64,000 nt of DNA from Mycocentrospora acerina (Eukaryota; Ascomycota; Dothideomycetes; Pleosporales), in the NCBI GenBank assembly GCA_022701365.1, contig JAKUHH010000081.1, positions 62,001 to 126,000 on the forward strand. Reading direction: 5' to 3'. A model generated the notes under the pieces. The model saw only the letters and a program-made list of their open reading frames with translations, was not told the DNA's origin and ran no database searches. This document shows, one piece after another, positions 29,957-41,435 of the stretch (its first letter is position 1; the number at the start of each line of letters is the position of its first letter). Both the position numbers and the translations under genes were made by a program.

Positions 29957-32900
29957 ATGGCGGCCGTCCAGCGCACCTCGACTGCCCTGGCCGACGCCTC
30001 GCTGGCCCCCACCGACCGCTCGTACACGGCCGACGGCTACGGCGACGGCGACGGCCATGGCGACGTGTCCTCGTCGACCGACGGCGCATTCGACAAGCTC
30101 AGCAGGCGCACTTCGGAAGACGGCCGCAGCGACGCCTCGTCATCGCACCGCAGACGCATGCCGCGCATCTTCAGAGCCCGCAACAAGAGCAACAAGGACC
30201 TCCAAGCCGCCAAACACGACAAGGACTTTGATCTTCTAAAGCATTCAAAAGACTTAAAAGACCCAAAAGACCCCAGCCGCAGCGACGACTCGCTCGGCCT
30301 GTACAAGAGCACCCCGAGCAGCCTGCTCACCGACTCGGACACGGAAGCGTGAGTCGCATCTTTCCCCTCTGCCTTGCCCTCTGCCTTGCCCTTGCCCTTT
30401 CCACTCCCCCCCCGTGTCGCGTGCACCGTGGCACAATAATAGCTGCGACGGCCGCGTCATGGCACAGGTTCGCCATGTGCACCGCGGATTGGCGCACGAG
30501 CACCACCGGCGTCTGGGCCGCTCTCAGCTCGCTCCCCCTCCACCCACGCCCCCCTCCACTCGTACCTCGTACTCCCGTATCCCGCCCACTGTCGTCCACT
30601 GCCTCGTCCGTTGTCCGCTTCCCTGCGCCGTTCCCCACTCGATCTCACAGCGTCCCTTTTTTTTCTTTTCTTCTTACCCTTCCCTTGCCTTGCCTTTATT
30701 GCTGCATCTGTGATACCCTTGCATTGCACACGCTTGCCCTCTGTCGCTACGTTACGCTTCGTTTCGTTTCGTTTTGTTTTACTCTGTTTTATTTCTCCGC
30801 CAACGCTGCATTTCCCTACTCCGCCCCCAGCTCCATCTAGCCGGCTTGTTCGTCGCCTCGCCACTAACCCACCCTCAGCCCACCCGTTCGCCAGCAGCGC
30901 CCCGGCATATCTCCACACCAGTCCCATGCAGGACTCTTGACCCTCTCCTCCCCCCTGATCGCCTCCGAGACCATCGACTCGACCAACACCGCTGCGAGCC
31001 CCAGGCCAGTCTCCCCAGTCGCCAAACTCAAAGACGCTTTCACCCCCACAAAAACGCCCACCCCTCCCAAAAAGGAAGACGCCACCGACACTGCGAAGCC
31101 AGGACCAGCTGGAGGAGGAGTAGGAGGAGCAAGAGGAGGCGGAGCAGGAGTAGGAGGCCTTGGTGCCTTGTTTGGAGGAAAGAAGCGTGAGCAGCGAGCC
31201 TTGGACGACTCCCACCAACAATACGCCTCGCCGCCTCGCATCCACATTCACACGGGCTCAGACACCCAGTCGACCACGTCGCTCCGCTCGACAGGCCCCA
31301 AGCGCGTCATCACCCAAATCCCCGCGACCCCACCAAACTTTGTCAGCCCACCCACAACCTTTGTCACTCCGCCTACCCCCGTCGATCCAAGATCCTCGTC
31401 GCCTACCCAGGACTCGACCCACTCCAACAAGTGGCCAAAGCACAGTCCGTCCCAATCGACCTCGACCATCACCGTCTCCCCCTCGGGGAACATGATATCG
31501 CACAGACGCGTTCGCTCCTCCACAAACCCCAGCAAGCTATCCAACTCTGCAACAGCTCCGCCTCTGACGCCCCACATTGAAGAAGCCAAGACTCCTGGCG
31601 GGACTGCTGTACCTTCTACTTCTACTTCTACTTCTACCTCTGCCGGCTTTTTTTCCTCCGTCTTTTCGGCCGCCCAGAACGCTGCACAAAACGCTGCCAA
31701 CACTCTCAGCAAATCAATCACCGACAACACAGTCACCAAGAATAGCAAACCCGGCCAGTTGCCACAAAAGGACGACGAGCTGCAGGAAGAGGGCCAGAAA
31801 GCAGAAGACGGCGGAGAAGAAGTCATTGGGCCTGAGAGCATTGAGCCAACAGCGGCAGACGCTGGAGTAGAAGCGCGCAGGCCAGCCATCGAGACGCTTG
31901 GATCCGGGAACCTGAGCTTGGCACATCTTGGCATAACCGAAACCACCACCGACATCAGCCCCCTGTCCTCATCAACAAACATCACCATGAGGGTGGACGA
32001 AGCTTCTGCCAGGGTGGAAGACAACGCTGCTGCCCAGGCAGTGTCTGCTGCTTATGCCGAAAAACCTCCGTCCATAAAAAATGAGCGCCCTCGATCAAAC
32101 GGAGTCATGCCAGGAGCCGGAGCAGCAACACCCCCGAGGTACAACGAGACGATTGACTCGCCCGGACCTTCATCAGTTCAGCGAAACGGTAGCATCCGCA
32201 GTCGCATAAGCGATGGCCGAAAGAGGCGTCATAGAGGCAGTTCTGCTGCTACGGGCACTAGCGCCATAGGCGCAATCATCAGCGCGAGCACGTCTACCTT
32301 GGCACCGGCTGCAGCATTGAATGGCCAACGACTAAATGGCACTGGCTTCGCAGTGGCATCCCCCAAGCGAAATCGAGATTTCCACAATCTGTTCAAGAGC
32401 GTCCCCGAGGACGACTATCTGATAGAAGACTACAGCGCGGCTTTGCAAAAGGAAATTTTGCTCCACGGTCGACTCTACGTTTCCGAAGGCCATTTGTGTT
32501 TTTCAAGCAATATTTTGGGTTGGGTCACCAACCTGGTCATCAGCTTTGACGAAGTCGTGTCGGTGGAGAAGAAATCCACGGCTGTCGTCTTCCCCAATGC
32601 CATTGTCATCCAGACCCTCCATGCCCGCAACGTTTTTGCGTCCTTTTTGACTCGAGACTCGACGTACGACCTGATTATTGGCATCTGGAAAATCTCGCAT
32701 CCAAATCTCAAATCCTCGCTCAACGGCGTTACACTAGACGGCTCTGGTACGGGAGACAAGACTGAAAAGGCAGAATCGGTTGGTAGCGATCCGGAATCTT
32801 CGCAAGACTCGGACGATGACGTGTATGATGAAGATGCAGAGGAAGATGATGGCACAGGCAGCTTCACAGAGGCCGGTGAGGGCAGTGTTGCGGGCAGTGA

Positions 32901-34315
32901 AGCAGCATCTGTAGCAGCAGGAGGAGAGGCACGGAAAGCAAGCGCCGCTGTAGCGCAAGCCGTCGGCGGTGGAGGTGAGACGGCCGAGGCTGCCGCAAAC
33001 AGTGCTACAACCACAAACGACTATCCTGGCGCAGCAACACACGCAGCCACAGATTGTGGCGATACCGACCAGCATTACGACAAGCTCCTGATTGACACAA
33101 CCATCCCGGCTCCACTAGGCAAAGTCTACAGCTTGATGTTTGGCCCGGCGTCTGGCGCTTTCATGCGCAAATGGTTGGTTGAGGACCAAAAGTCTCTAGA
33201 CTTGCAAATGGAGGACGACAAGAAAGGTCTTGGCGAGGCAAGGAAAACGTACAACTACTCGTACATCAAGCCCCTCTCCGCACCTGTCGGACCTCGACAG
33301 ACAAAGTGCAACATTGCCATGACGCTCGAGCAGTATGACCTAAACAAGGCTGTATGCGTGTCCTGCAGCACACAGACACCCGATGTGCCCAGTGGGAACA
33401 TTTTCCTCACAAAGACACGCTATTGCCTGATGTGGGGACCAGGGAATAGCACACGCCTGATTATGACCTTTACGGTAGAATGGAGTGGAAAGAGTTGGCT
33501 GCGAGGTATGTTTTATTTTTTTTTCCAATTTCTTCTCCCTAATTTTCTCAAAGTAAGCAAGCAAGCAAGTAAGCAAGCACACTAACACCTCTCCCCCCTC
33601 AGTCCCCATTGAAAAAGGTGCAAACGACGGTCAAATATCCTACGCTACCTCCATCACCGCAGCCCTCCGCGCTGCTGTGACCACCAGACTTGCCCCCGTC
33701 AAAGCCCCCGGCGGCAAAGGCGTCCGTGGCAAAAAGCGCTCCAAGTCTCGCACTCTCGAATCGGCACCCGTCATTCTCAGCAACCCCGCTCCTTCAAACC
33801 AACCCAAGCAGCCAGACTGGGGCGTTTTCGATCCCCTCCGTGGCATCCTCGGCCCCATTGTTGACATTGTCGAGTCTCTCATCTCACCACAAATCATCAT
33901 CTTCATCCTCGGTGCGTTGCTCATTTACACGTGGTTGTTCCGCGGGGCGTCATCATCATCCGCCGTGGGGCCGAATCAGTGGTCGAGTGCCCAGCGGCAC
34001 GTCGCGCACGAGGAGATTTGGCGCAACGAGGAGAGCGAGTTGTGGAAGTGGCTCGAGGATCGCGTTGCAATGGATAGAGTGGTGCATGGTGCTGTCAAAC
34101 ACGCTAGACATGATTATGGTGGAGGTGTAGGCGAGCAGGCATATTTCAAGCCAGAGACTATGCAGGAGAGGGATATTGACGAGGCCATTCGGATCACGGA
34201 ACAGAGATTGAGCGAGTTGAGAGGCGCGGTGAACAAGGAGCGGGAAAAGGCGAGGGTGAATGGAAAAGCCAAAAAGGATCAAAGTAAGAGTGTCAAGGAG
34301 GGGAATGGCAAGTAA
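29957..34315 (+). CDS. Lam/Ysp2-type sterol-transfer protein (GRAM + VASt + TM)
   Basis: ER-anchored lipid transfer protein at ER-plasma membrane contacts; VASt (START-like) domains of this family shuttle ergosterol. Exons 29957-30348, 30879-33505, 33603-34315; sum 3732 nt, 1243 aa. Residues 1-620 are disordered, Ser/Thr/Pro-rich, with basic clusters. GRAM domain at about 628-735 (FHNLFKSVPEDDYLIEDYS, GRLYVSEGHLCFSSNILGW). An acidic stretch follows (DDDVYDEDAEEDD). VASt domain at about 860-1045 (DTTIPAPLGKVYSLMFGP, FMRKWLVEDQ, YNYSYIKPLSAPVGPRQTKC). One transmembrane helix at about 1102-1120 (IIIFILGALLIYTWLF), then a short basic tail. Intron 1 (30349-30878, 530 bp) is unusually long; its acceptor is placed at CCCTCAG after a CACTAACC branch point, giving SPHQSHAGLLTLSSP. 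Intron 2 (97 bp) rejoins SWLRVPIEKG. The domain order matches yeast Lam2/Ysp2 except for a single VASt domain. Confidence 0.9.
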
Positions 34316-34559
34316 ATGGATTCCCTCGTCTAACCCGACTATCGCTATTTTCTTTTGTCATTTGTCAAGCCAGATATTGGTTGGTTGTTGTACAGTCTGT
34401 TTGTGCGTGTCTGTGTTTGTGTGTGTGTATATGTGTGAGTATATGTACCACGAGGTCTTTGCATTGCGATGGGCGTTTTGTCTTTGTTTCTGATGAGCAT
34501 CGTGTCTACACTGCCATCACTCCTCTCCTTTATTTTTTTTACTTTTGTCTCTTTTTCTT

Positions 34560-34592
<33 letters not shown>

Positions 34593-34909
34593 TTTGTTTT
34601 TTTCTCCTTCTCTCTCCCTCTCTCGTATGTATACCGATACAATCAAATTCATTAGACGCAACTTCGCATTGTACATATACAAATACATGTCATGCCTATC
34701 TTATTTATCGTGATTCAGAGCATACTTCTCCCAGGAACTTTTATAAGTAAGCAACCTAGTCGAATGAATCTCGCAAAATCTTCTTCTTCTTCAAAACACA
34801 AGTTTTTGGACATGGGGGTGGGGGTGAGTTAGGTTGGCATTGAGTCAAAGAACGAATACTCTCTCTCTCTCTCTCTCTCTCCCAATCTTCTCACTTTTAC
34901 TACATTTAT
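34316..34909. other. 3' spacer with CT and GT microsatellites
   Basis: Convergent 3' ends of the Lam/Ysp2-like gene and the epoxide hydrolase. GT-rich tract about 34396-34445, pyrimidine tract (CT)n about 34557-34622, and (CT)n at 34860-34883. No gene. Confidence 0.6.
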
Positions 34910-35923
34910 CTATTTCTTCTGTCCAAATGTTCGCTCCAGCCAGCTTTGCATCCGTGTAACCACCTCCTCGGGCTTCTCGTACGCCACCCAGTGTGCCGCA
35001 TCGATAAGTTCTGCCTGCTCTAGCTGCGGCAGCAAGTCTGCTTTGATTGCGCTGTACAGACCCTCTGGTCTGCAAACAGGATCCTGCGTGCACCCAATGT
35101 ACAGCAGTGGGACATTGACCTTTTCCGCGCCCTCGGGAAGCTGTTTGTCAGAGGTAGTCTGGTAGTTGCCTCTAGTAGCGCGGTACCAGCATTGGGGGCC
35201 TTCGAAGCCGTCGCGCGTCATGCGGTCGATGAAATCCTTCTTAAACGTTTCGTCTTGAGCGTAGGGCCGGAGATTGGATTTGAGATGTTGCTGCTCCCCT
35301 CCATTGACGAGGTAGTTGCGCATCTCGCCGGGGGTGGTGAAGACGTGTTTCATGGTTTCCGTGTCGCCGTGCATGGCGTAGAAGAGGCGCTCAACGTTTT
35401 GCTTGAGCAGGGCGGGGCCGTCGGGCGCGGTGAAGAGGTGCCAGTACGAGAAGACTGAGTACCCAAACACCTTTTTGGTCATTTCGTTGACGGCATCCAA
35501 GTCGAAGTTGTCACGTGAGGGTGCGCTGTATGGGACGTTGAGGAGCACCACGCCTGCGACACGGTCCGGGTGGTAGTTGTAAAGCCTCGAGGCGCACGCC
35601 GCGCCCCAGTCGTGCCCGACGGAAACGACCTTTTCGTGCTCTTCTGCGTCGATGATTTCGACGAGGTCTTGGGTCATCTTGTCCCATTGGTACGCCGCGG
35701 GGTCGGTGGGTTTGTCGGTGCCGTCGTAGCCAAGGAGGTCTGGGATGATAATGGGATGGTTGGTAGATTCGAGGCCAAGGGCAACGTCCTTCCACATTGC
35801 TGCATGGTCGGGCCAGCCATGTTGGAAGAAAAGAGCTGGAAGGGATTTGTCACCGGCGGTAACGTAGTACGTATACGTGTACCCCCGCGAGGTTTTCAGA
35901 GTCTTCTTCTCAAAGGCATCCAT
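34910..35923 (-). CDS. Alpha/beta-hydrolase, soluble epoxide hydrolase type
   Basis: Single exon, 337 aa, the usual length for microsomal/soluble-type fungal epoxide hydrolases. Seen: oxyanion-hole motif FFQHGWPDHAAMW, nucleophile elbow GHDWGAA with Asp in place of Ser (epoxide hydrolase/haloalkane dehalogenase signature), lid region with SYWHLF and QCWYRATRGNY (a candidate lid Tyr), and the catalytic His in DAAHWVAYEKPEEV. It converts epoxides to vicinal diols; the substrate is unknown. No signal peptide, so probably cytosolic. No neighbouring biosynthetic genes were recognised. Confidence 0.9.
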   Translation of the reverse strand: MDAFEKKTLKTSRGYTYTYYVTAGDKSLPALFFQHGWPDHAAMWKDVALGLESTNHPIIIPDLLGYDGTDKPTDPAAYQWDKMTQDLVEIIDAEEHEKVVSVGHDWGAACASRLYNYHPDRVAGVVLLNVPYSAPSRDNFDLDAVNEMTKKVFGYSVFSYWHLFTAPDGPALLKQNVERLFYAMHGDTETMKHVFTTPGEMRNYLVNGGEQQHLKSNLRPYAQDETFKKDFIDRMTRDGFEGPQCWYRATRGNYQTTSDKQLPEGAEKVNVPLLYIGCTQDPVCRPEGLYSAIKADLLPQLEQAELIDAAHWVAYEKPEEVVTRMQSWLERTFGQKK

Positions 35924-36745
35924 GTTTTTCTTTCTTTCTCAATGTACGCTGTGAGGACTGAGTGCGAGGGCGAGAGCTGACGAGCAAAATAAATGGTGCG
36001 GTGGCAATGGAAGCAAAAGCTTTAGCCCCAAATGTGAACATTCGGATTGTTTACCTAGGCATCTCGTGCTTTTGCGGCTGTAGCGAGTCAGTAGATTCCA
36101 GAAGTAACATAAAGCGGGGCTCGTATGAGGCCGCCATTTTACCGAACCCACTTCAGCTTACCCATACGTGTTTGATGGCCGATGCAAGGTGTTTGTTTAG
36201 TCTTTGCAACAGCGCATATTCGGGATGTGTCCACATTAGGCCAATCTGCGCTAGGTTGCAGAGAGTGCGGCTCGACGACAAGGCCCCGAATGTCACCCTA
36301 GGATCACACATTCAACTAAATATGCCTTCCAACCTCTGGAATCGCTCACCAATATACCGCCTACCACTCCTTTCTGCAATATATCGAGCTTCCCCATCAG
36401 GTGGCCTTGACAAGAAATGCATTTCGAGTACATCACCGGTAGGCCCGTGCATGTCATTCGGACGCAATGTTTGGATGAGCAAGTTGTCTCGGCGCTTGTT
36501 GAGGAGGGAGCGACGATAAAACATTTGTCGGAATGACAGTCGTGTGAGATAATAGATGCGACAGATGTTCTTCATTAAAGAGCCTTATCATATATAGGTT
36601 AACACAATCCAAGACAGCCTATCCTAGATGATTAGACAAAGCATGTAGAAAGTTCCTCTCTATCAACGCCAGTCTCTATCATTTCTATCCATTGAAGTTG
36701 CGGCCAACGCCTCTTCAAGGCGTGCTATGAATAATTTCGTACAAA
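35924..36745. other. Intergenic region between epoxide hydrolase and astacin-like gene A
   Basis: About 820 bp holding the epoxide hydrolase promoter and the 3' flank of the astacin-like gene. Several open frames of 80-180 codons occur but none shows a domain. No repeat was seen. Confidence 0.5.
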
Positions 36746-39334
36746 TCATAAATTTGCCTGGATATGATGGTATCGGATGTAGTCATTGGGGCCAGTCTGC
36801 TCCAAGTCCTGGTTGTCCAAGCTATGCGCCTTCGCCGATACCATTTGCAGCACTGATGTTTCTTCGACATGGAACAACAAGCAAGGGTCCGCGAATCGTC
36901 GACCATCCTTGAAGAGAGTGACTTCTGATATGCGAAGATTGCCCAGCTGGGACTTGTGCTGAATGAGAAAGTAGCTAAATGCTAGAGCGTTTGGAGTGCC
37001 TACTCAGAATCAAAATTTTGCAATCTTTTCAGGAAGCTCCGTTCACGAACCCAGCAATGCGGCCCCCTGAGGAGTGTCTGCAGCAAAACTCACGCCTGGC
37101 CATGCAGGCTGCCACTTGAACAGCGCATCATGAAGAATTCTACCAATAATTGACCGCGTCTGCTGATTGGTGATGGCTAAGGAGAGAAAGTAGCGCATCT
37201 TAGTCGGTTCGCCAGCGGCTGATGTCCATTTTGTCCAAGCAACATCAGAGAACGATTGCAGTTTTGGCAACTCATCACCTTCGATTTGGGGCTTGCGTTC
37301 TTTTCCTGCAGATCTCGGCGACTTGCGATCCATCGCAATCAATACTGTTGTGTAGATCAGTCTCAATTCCATCATACCCGTGCAAGAATGTTCACCCACC
37401 TCCTGCAGCACAATCAATGCCAAAAATGTATTCGGACCCAGTCACCTTCACATTGTCAATAGCTTGAACACCGAAAGATGTTAAAAAAAAAAGCATATCA
37501 CCTTGTATGATTTTCCATCTACTATATATAGCGCCTGCTGGTCATAAAGAAGATTACCATGTCCACCGTCATTAAGTTCGTAATCTCCATGAGCGATGCC
37601 GTAAATCTGGATCGTGCCCCCGTAGGATTCGGCCTTGTCTGATAGGCCGAGGACACGCAAAACATGATCAATAGCCCATGTTCCCTTGAGATCTTGCAAA
37701 ATTGGATTAACCTTGAAACCCTTCCAGCCCCAGGCTGTGAGACTCGCTAGAGAAAGCATGTCAGTGGCTGGTCTAGCGAGCGGTTGAATATACTCACCTG
37801 TACTGTCAAATCCGCTTTTGGCTAATCTATTAGCGGGCTGAAAGAGGCTACCTGCATCTGAATCGGATACGTGCATTGCTGTATAGAAATTCTTGCCTTT
37901 GCACTGATACTTGGAGAGAATATCATCTGTGGCGTATGGGTATGGCAATGGATCGTCGCGAGGAGGGCATGCTTCTTCTCTAGGTGTTTGACGTTTTCTG
38001 TCTTGTGCTTCACCTTCTGGAGATCCTACACTGCATTCGTCCATGGCATCGACCCAGGGATATAATGCCCTGATTGCCTTGTAGTCGCCATCACTCGGTC
38101 GTAATCGCGGAACAATAAATTCCAGATTCTTCTCCTCAGTAAATCCAGGTGGTTCAAAGCCAGGTCCACCACTTCTCCAGAATGATAACGGCTTGTCTAA
38201 CGCTGTCCTACTGTTAGGATCAGCTGTCCAATTCGGCCAGTACCCCATCGAATGGTAGTGCATAATCGAATTCTTGTCATATTCTGCGCCTGAAGTCCAA
38301 TGAAATCTTGCGCCCTGTTCATTTATGTCTGGCAGTGTTCCGAAGTTGGTGATCGCAGTGAAACCGTACTCCTCAAATGCGAGGACAGGATCGTGACACA
38401 CAAGGGCCCATTCGTGTACATTACCACGGCGATCTACTTCCTCACGAATTTCTTTTGCGCCTTGTATCGCATCACAGTTGTATTCGACATAACTTGCGCC
38501 TGTCAGATTGTTAGGACGAAACAAGAGCAGGTAGTGGAAGCTTACGGTCACTTCGCTGATGTTCATGATATAGTCCAAAGACATGGCCTATTGATTCAAA
38601 TTAAACCACTTATATGTCTTTGCACCAATTTTCCCATACCTAGTTCATGCGCAAGTTGGGAAATCCAGTACTCCTCTCCTGCAACTTGGATGTATGCATC
38701 TCTGCGTGCTAGGCTTGGAATCGTCACCAGGTGTCGAATCGGAAGGTCGCTGTATGAATCAGGAATGTAGCCTGCAGTGGAGGCGAGGCTATCAGCATCG
38801 ACCACATCGAAAACAAGGAGGTGGTTGGGTGCTTCAGAATTCCAAACCACCGGATCTTGAGCAGAATTGCGCTTGCGGTAGCAATATGGCCACGACCACT
38901 TGCCAAATGTATCGGTGAATTCATAATCACGAAAAATCAGATTATGGCCACTATATTCGCTAGCTTCACCAATCTTATTCGTCCATAGCTTCCAAGCTGC
39001 CTCGATATCGTCTCGTAAGTAGGCTTCCTGTTGATCATCCGCGAAACAAAACTCTACGAGTCCATTGGGCCACGTTGAGCGAAGATTACCATTCTAAAAC
39101 AGCAAAATGAGCATGAGAATTATCATAAATATCAAAAACCTAAGTCACTTTAGTGGGAACAGGGCTTACATTCGAAGTGACTTGATTGTATCCTGTACCG
39201 GAGTCAAGGGCTTTGTAAGCCAAGAAAATATCGTGTGAGGTATGAGTTGCATTTGGAAGGAGGCGCATATCATTCAAAGGGGGTGGGCAGCTTGCTATGT
39301 ACGTCACTAGAGTAAGCAGAAGAAGGAAAAACAT
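36746..39334 (-). CDS. Secreted astacin-like (M12A) metalloprotease with large C-terminal extension
   Basis: Eight exons (minus): 39334-39170, 39093-38640, 38587-38546, 38499-37798, 37746-37502, 37445-37400, 37305-37051, 36999-36746; sum 2163 nt, 720 aa, every junction in frame. Residues 1-16 are a signal peptide (MFFLLLLTLVTYIASC). The zinc site HELGHVFGLYHEHQRSDR (H204, H208, H214) is created by splicing, and the Met-turn SIMHY is at 298-302, both astacin hallmarks. The catalytic domain ends around ALYPWVDAM (365-373). A dibasic KR near 389-390 could be a Kex2 site. Residues about 400-720 form a second, unrecognised region (YIVDGKSYKVTGSEYIFGID, SFSDVAWTKWTSAAGEPTK, ALLGTPNALAFSYFLIQHK, LFKDGRRFADPCLLFHV). 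The 51-bp intron 37747-37797 has no stop and is a multiple of three. Substrate unknown; secretion inferred. Confidence 0.82.
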
Positions 39335-41435
39335 TCTGTTGGTGTCGCACGTCGATTGGAGTTGTGGAGATCGAATTGCGAAGACAGCCGAACCTTCGAG
39401 GTGACGAGTGCGAGGAAGGGCAAGGCAGAAAAAGATCCTGAATACAATCGCGATTACTGACTTCACTCCTTGAGTGTGAATTGAGGCTAGTGCATTGTTA
39501 TTCTTAGAGTGAAAGAGGAAAGGAAATTATTAATTTGACCTGAAATCGCAATTGTGAAGTGAAAGAGTAACTCGTGAAGAACAAGAAATTCTTATACTCA
39601 AGTGTAAAGAGAGAATGCAAGGAACAATTTGTCTCATTCGAGACGATGAGAATAGAAAAATTGCCACAGCCCAATCATTGAGGGGTAGAATTTGAAAAAA
39701 GCTACGTAAACTGAGGACCCGTCTCTGCGCAGCTTTCAAATAGATACAAACGCAACTCACAAATGTAGGATTCTAAAGCAAGAAGCTCGTAAATCAGAAT
39801 GAATTCGGCTCAAGATCAAAATCCTACACATCGAGAGTGAGTATTTACGCGGGCGTGAGCCTTCTCCCTGAGAAAAATAAGCGACGTCGCCAGTCATAAT
39901 GTAGCAGTTGCAAAGGTATCCTCAGCGCATTTCAAAAGGAAAGGATTTTTTTGGATCTTGCAAGTGATTGGAGTGTGGAATTAAGGGTGTTGGGCAGTGA
40001 TTGTAATTATCTCAGGGGGCCATGTCCAGAAAAGTTGGTTGCTTTTTTACGCGTAACAAAAATACGCATGGTAGCGTTGAATATACATGATAAGATTTTG
40101 CGTAGACTGTATCAATCTAATAGCCTCATAGCTAGAGATCAATTCGTTTTGGCCGTAATATGAGATTATTGGCGACGATTTCGGCGATGAACAAAGAATT
40201 GAGAAGGTGGAGTTCAAGGTTGGAAGTGACGCGACTGACTTGTAACATTGACACAATTCGAAACCTCATCCCGGCCACAGCTTTGAATAATTCTAGTTAT
40301 AAGATAAATGTCTCACCAGTATTGTTCAAACGAGACGTACCTCAATGAGGAACTGATTCCTGCAAGGGGATGTCTGAAGTTAGTTCACAATGTTGCATAT
40401 ATTTCGCAGTTTTTATGATGACTATTAGATTGCCATGGAAGATATTAGCGGAATTTTTTTTGGATACTTGTATAGCGATGAAACAAGAATTCCTAGAAGC
40501 GATTAGCAGCAATCAGTATCTCGCCATCAGATCCTGAATAAAGCCAGATTAAGGTAAATTTCACATACACTATAAAATTAGTCACATCTATATTGTTTAA
40601 TAGTACTCCCGACCTAAATGATATCATCTCGGATTGAATGTCAAGGTAGGGTATTCGATGTGGTGTTAATGAAGTATCACTATCAAATTGAACTAGGATT
40701 TGCGGTCCCTACCAGCCCTGCAAGTACTGGCTACAGGCTTGTCGCTCATATTCTCCGGCAAACCCAGGCTTATATCCATGTTCTATATGTATAAAAATAT
40801 GGTTCAATTTGAGCACAATATACATTGGAAGAATGGGTTTGGAGTGATCAGGATAAGCGGCAGCAACGCAATTTACATTTACTCAAGCAAACTGAAGAAA
40901 TTGCAAAGCCGTTAGTACAAGGGCCGAAAAGACTCAACGCGCTGGATTTTGACGCTGGCCTGAATCTTGTGTTTGTCTCTAATGATTCTTCCAGTCACAT
41001 AGCGAAAATATGTAGTATCAAGAGGCTAAAGATGAGCTTGGCGGTAGTCACATTAAGCGAGTTAGTTAAGGAAAAAAACAGGAAATCAAGTGATAAAGTC
41101 GCAAAACGATGAGGGCTAGATTTGGGATCAGTAGTCCTTTTTAATTGTTACTCTTGTCAGAGGCAGGTGCATCCCCACAACAACAGCCTGTGACTGCTCA
41201 CTCTGGAGAACCGCAAATTAGCTTTTTCGCACGTGAAGACTGATCAGTATTAAATCAATAGCTCAGACTACTCCGCCTTCACCCTGGTGCTTTAGTTTGA
41301 TTGGGATTCACCAACAAGCCACAAGTGGGGCACTATTTTGCAACATAAACCAATACCCGTCCCGTTAATATTTCTTTAACCTCTCAGATCTCAAGAAACC
41401 TGCCTATTATCAACTTTAAATCCTGGAATTTCTCG
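39335..41435. other. Shared 2.1 kb spacer between two divergent astacin-like genes
   Basis: AT-rich non-coding DNA that must contain both promoters. One orphan open frame at 40825-41112 (no ATG, protein-like composition) is discussed among the findings. No transposon ends or repeats were recognised. Confidence 0.5.

Noticed and set aside
36727..36912. 61-codon plus-strand frame at the 3' end of the long astacin-like gene
   Set aside because: Antisense of its last exon, which is supported by motif continuity (ALLGTPNALAF) and frame.
37043..37423. Stand-alone small gene downstream of the long astacin-like gene
   Set aside because: Its frame joins upstream and downstream exons through good introns, completing a 720-aa protein, so it is an internal exon.
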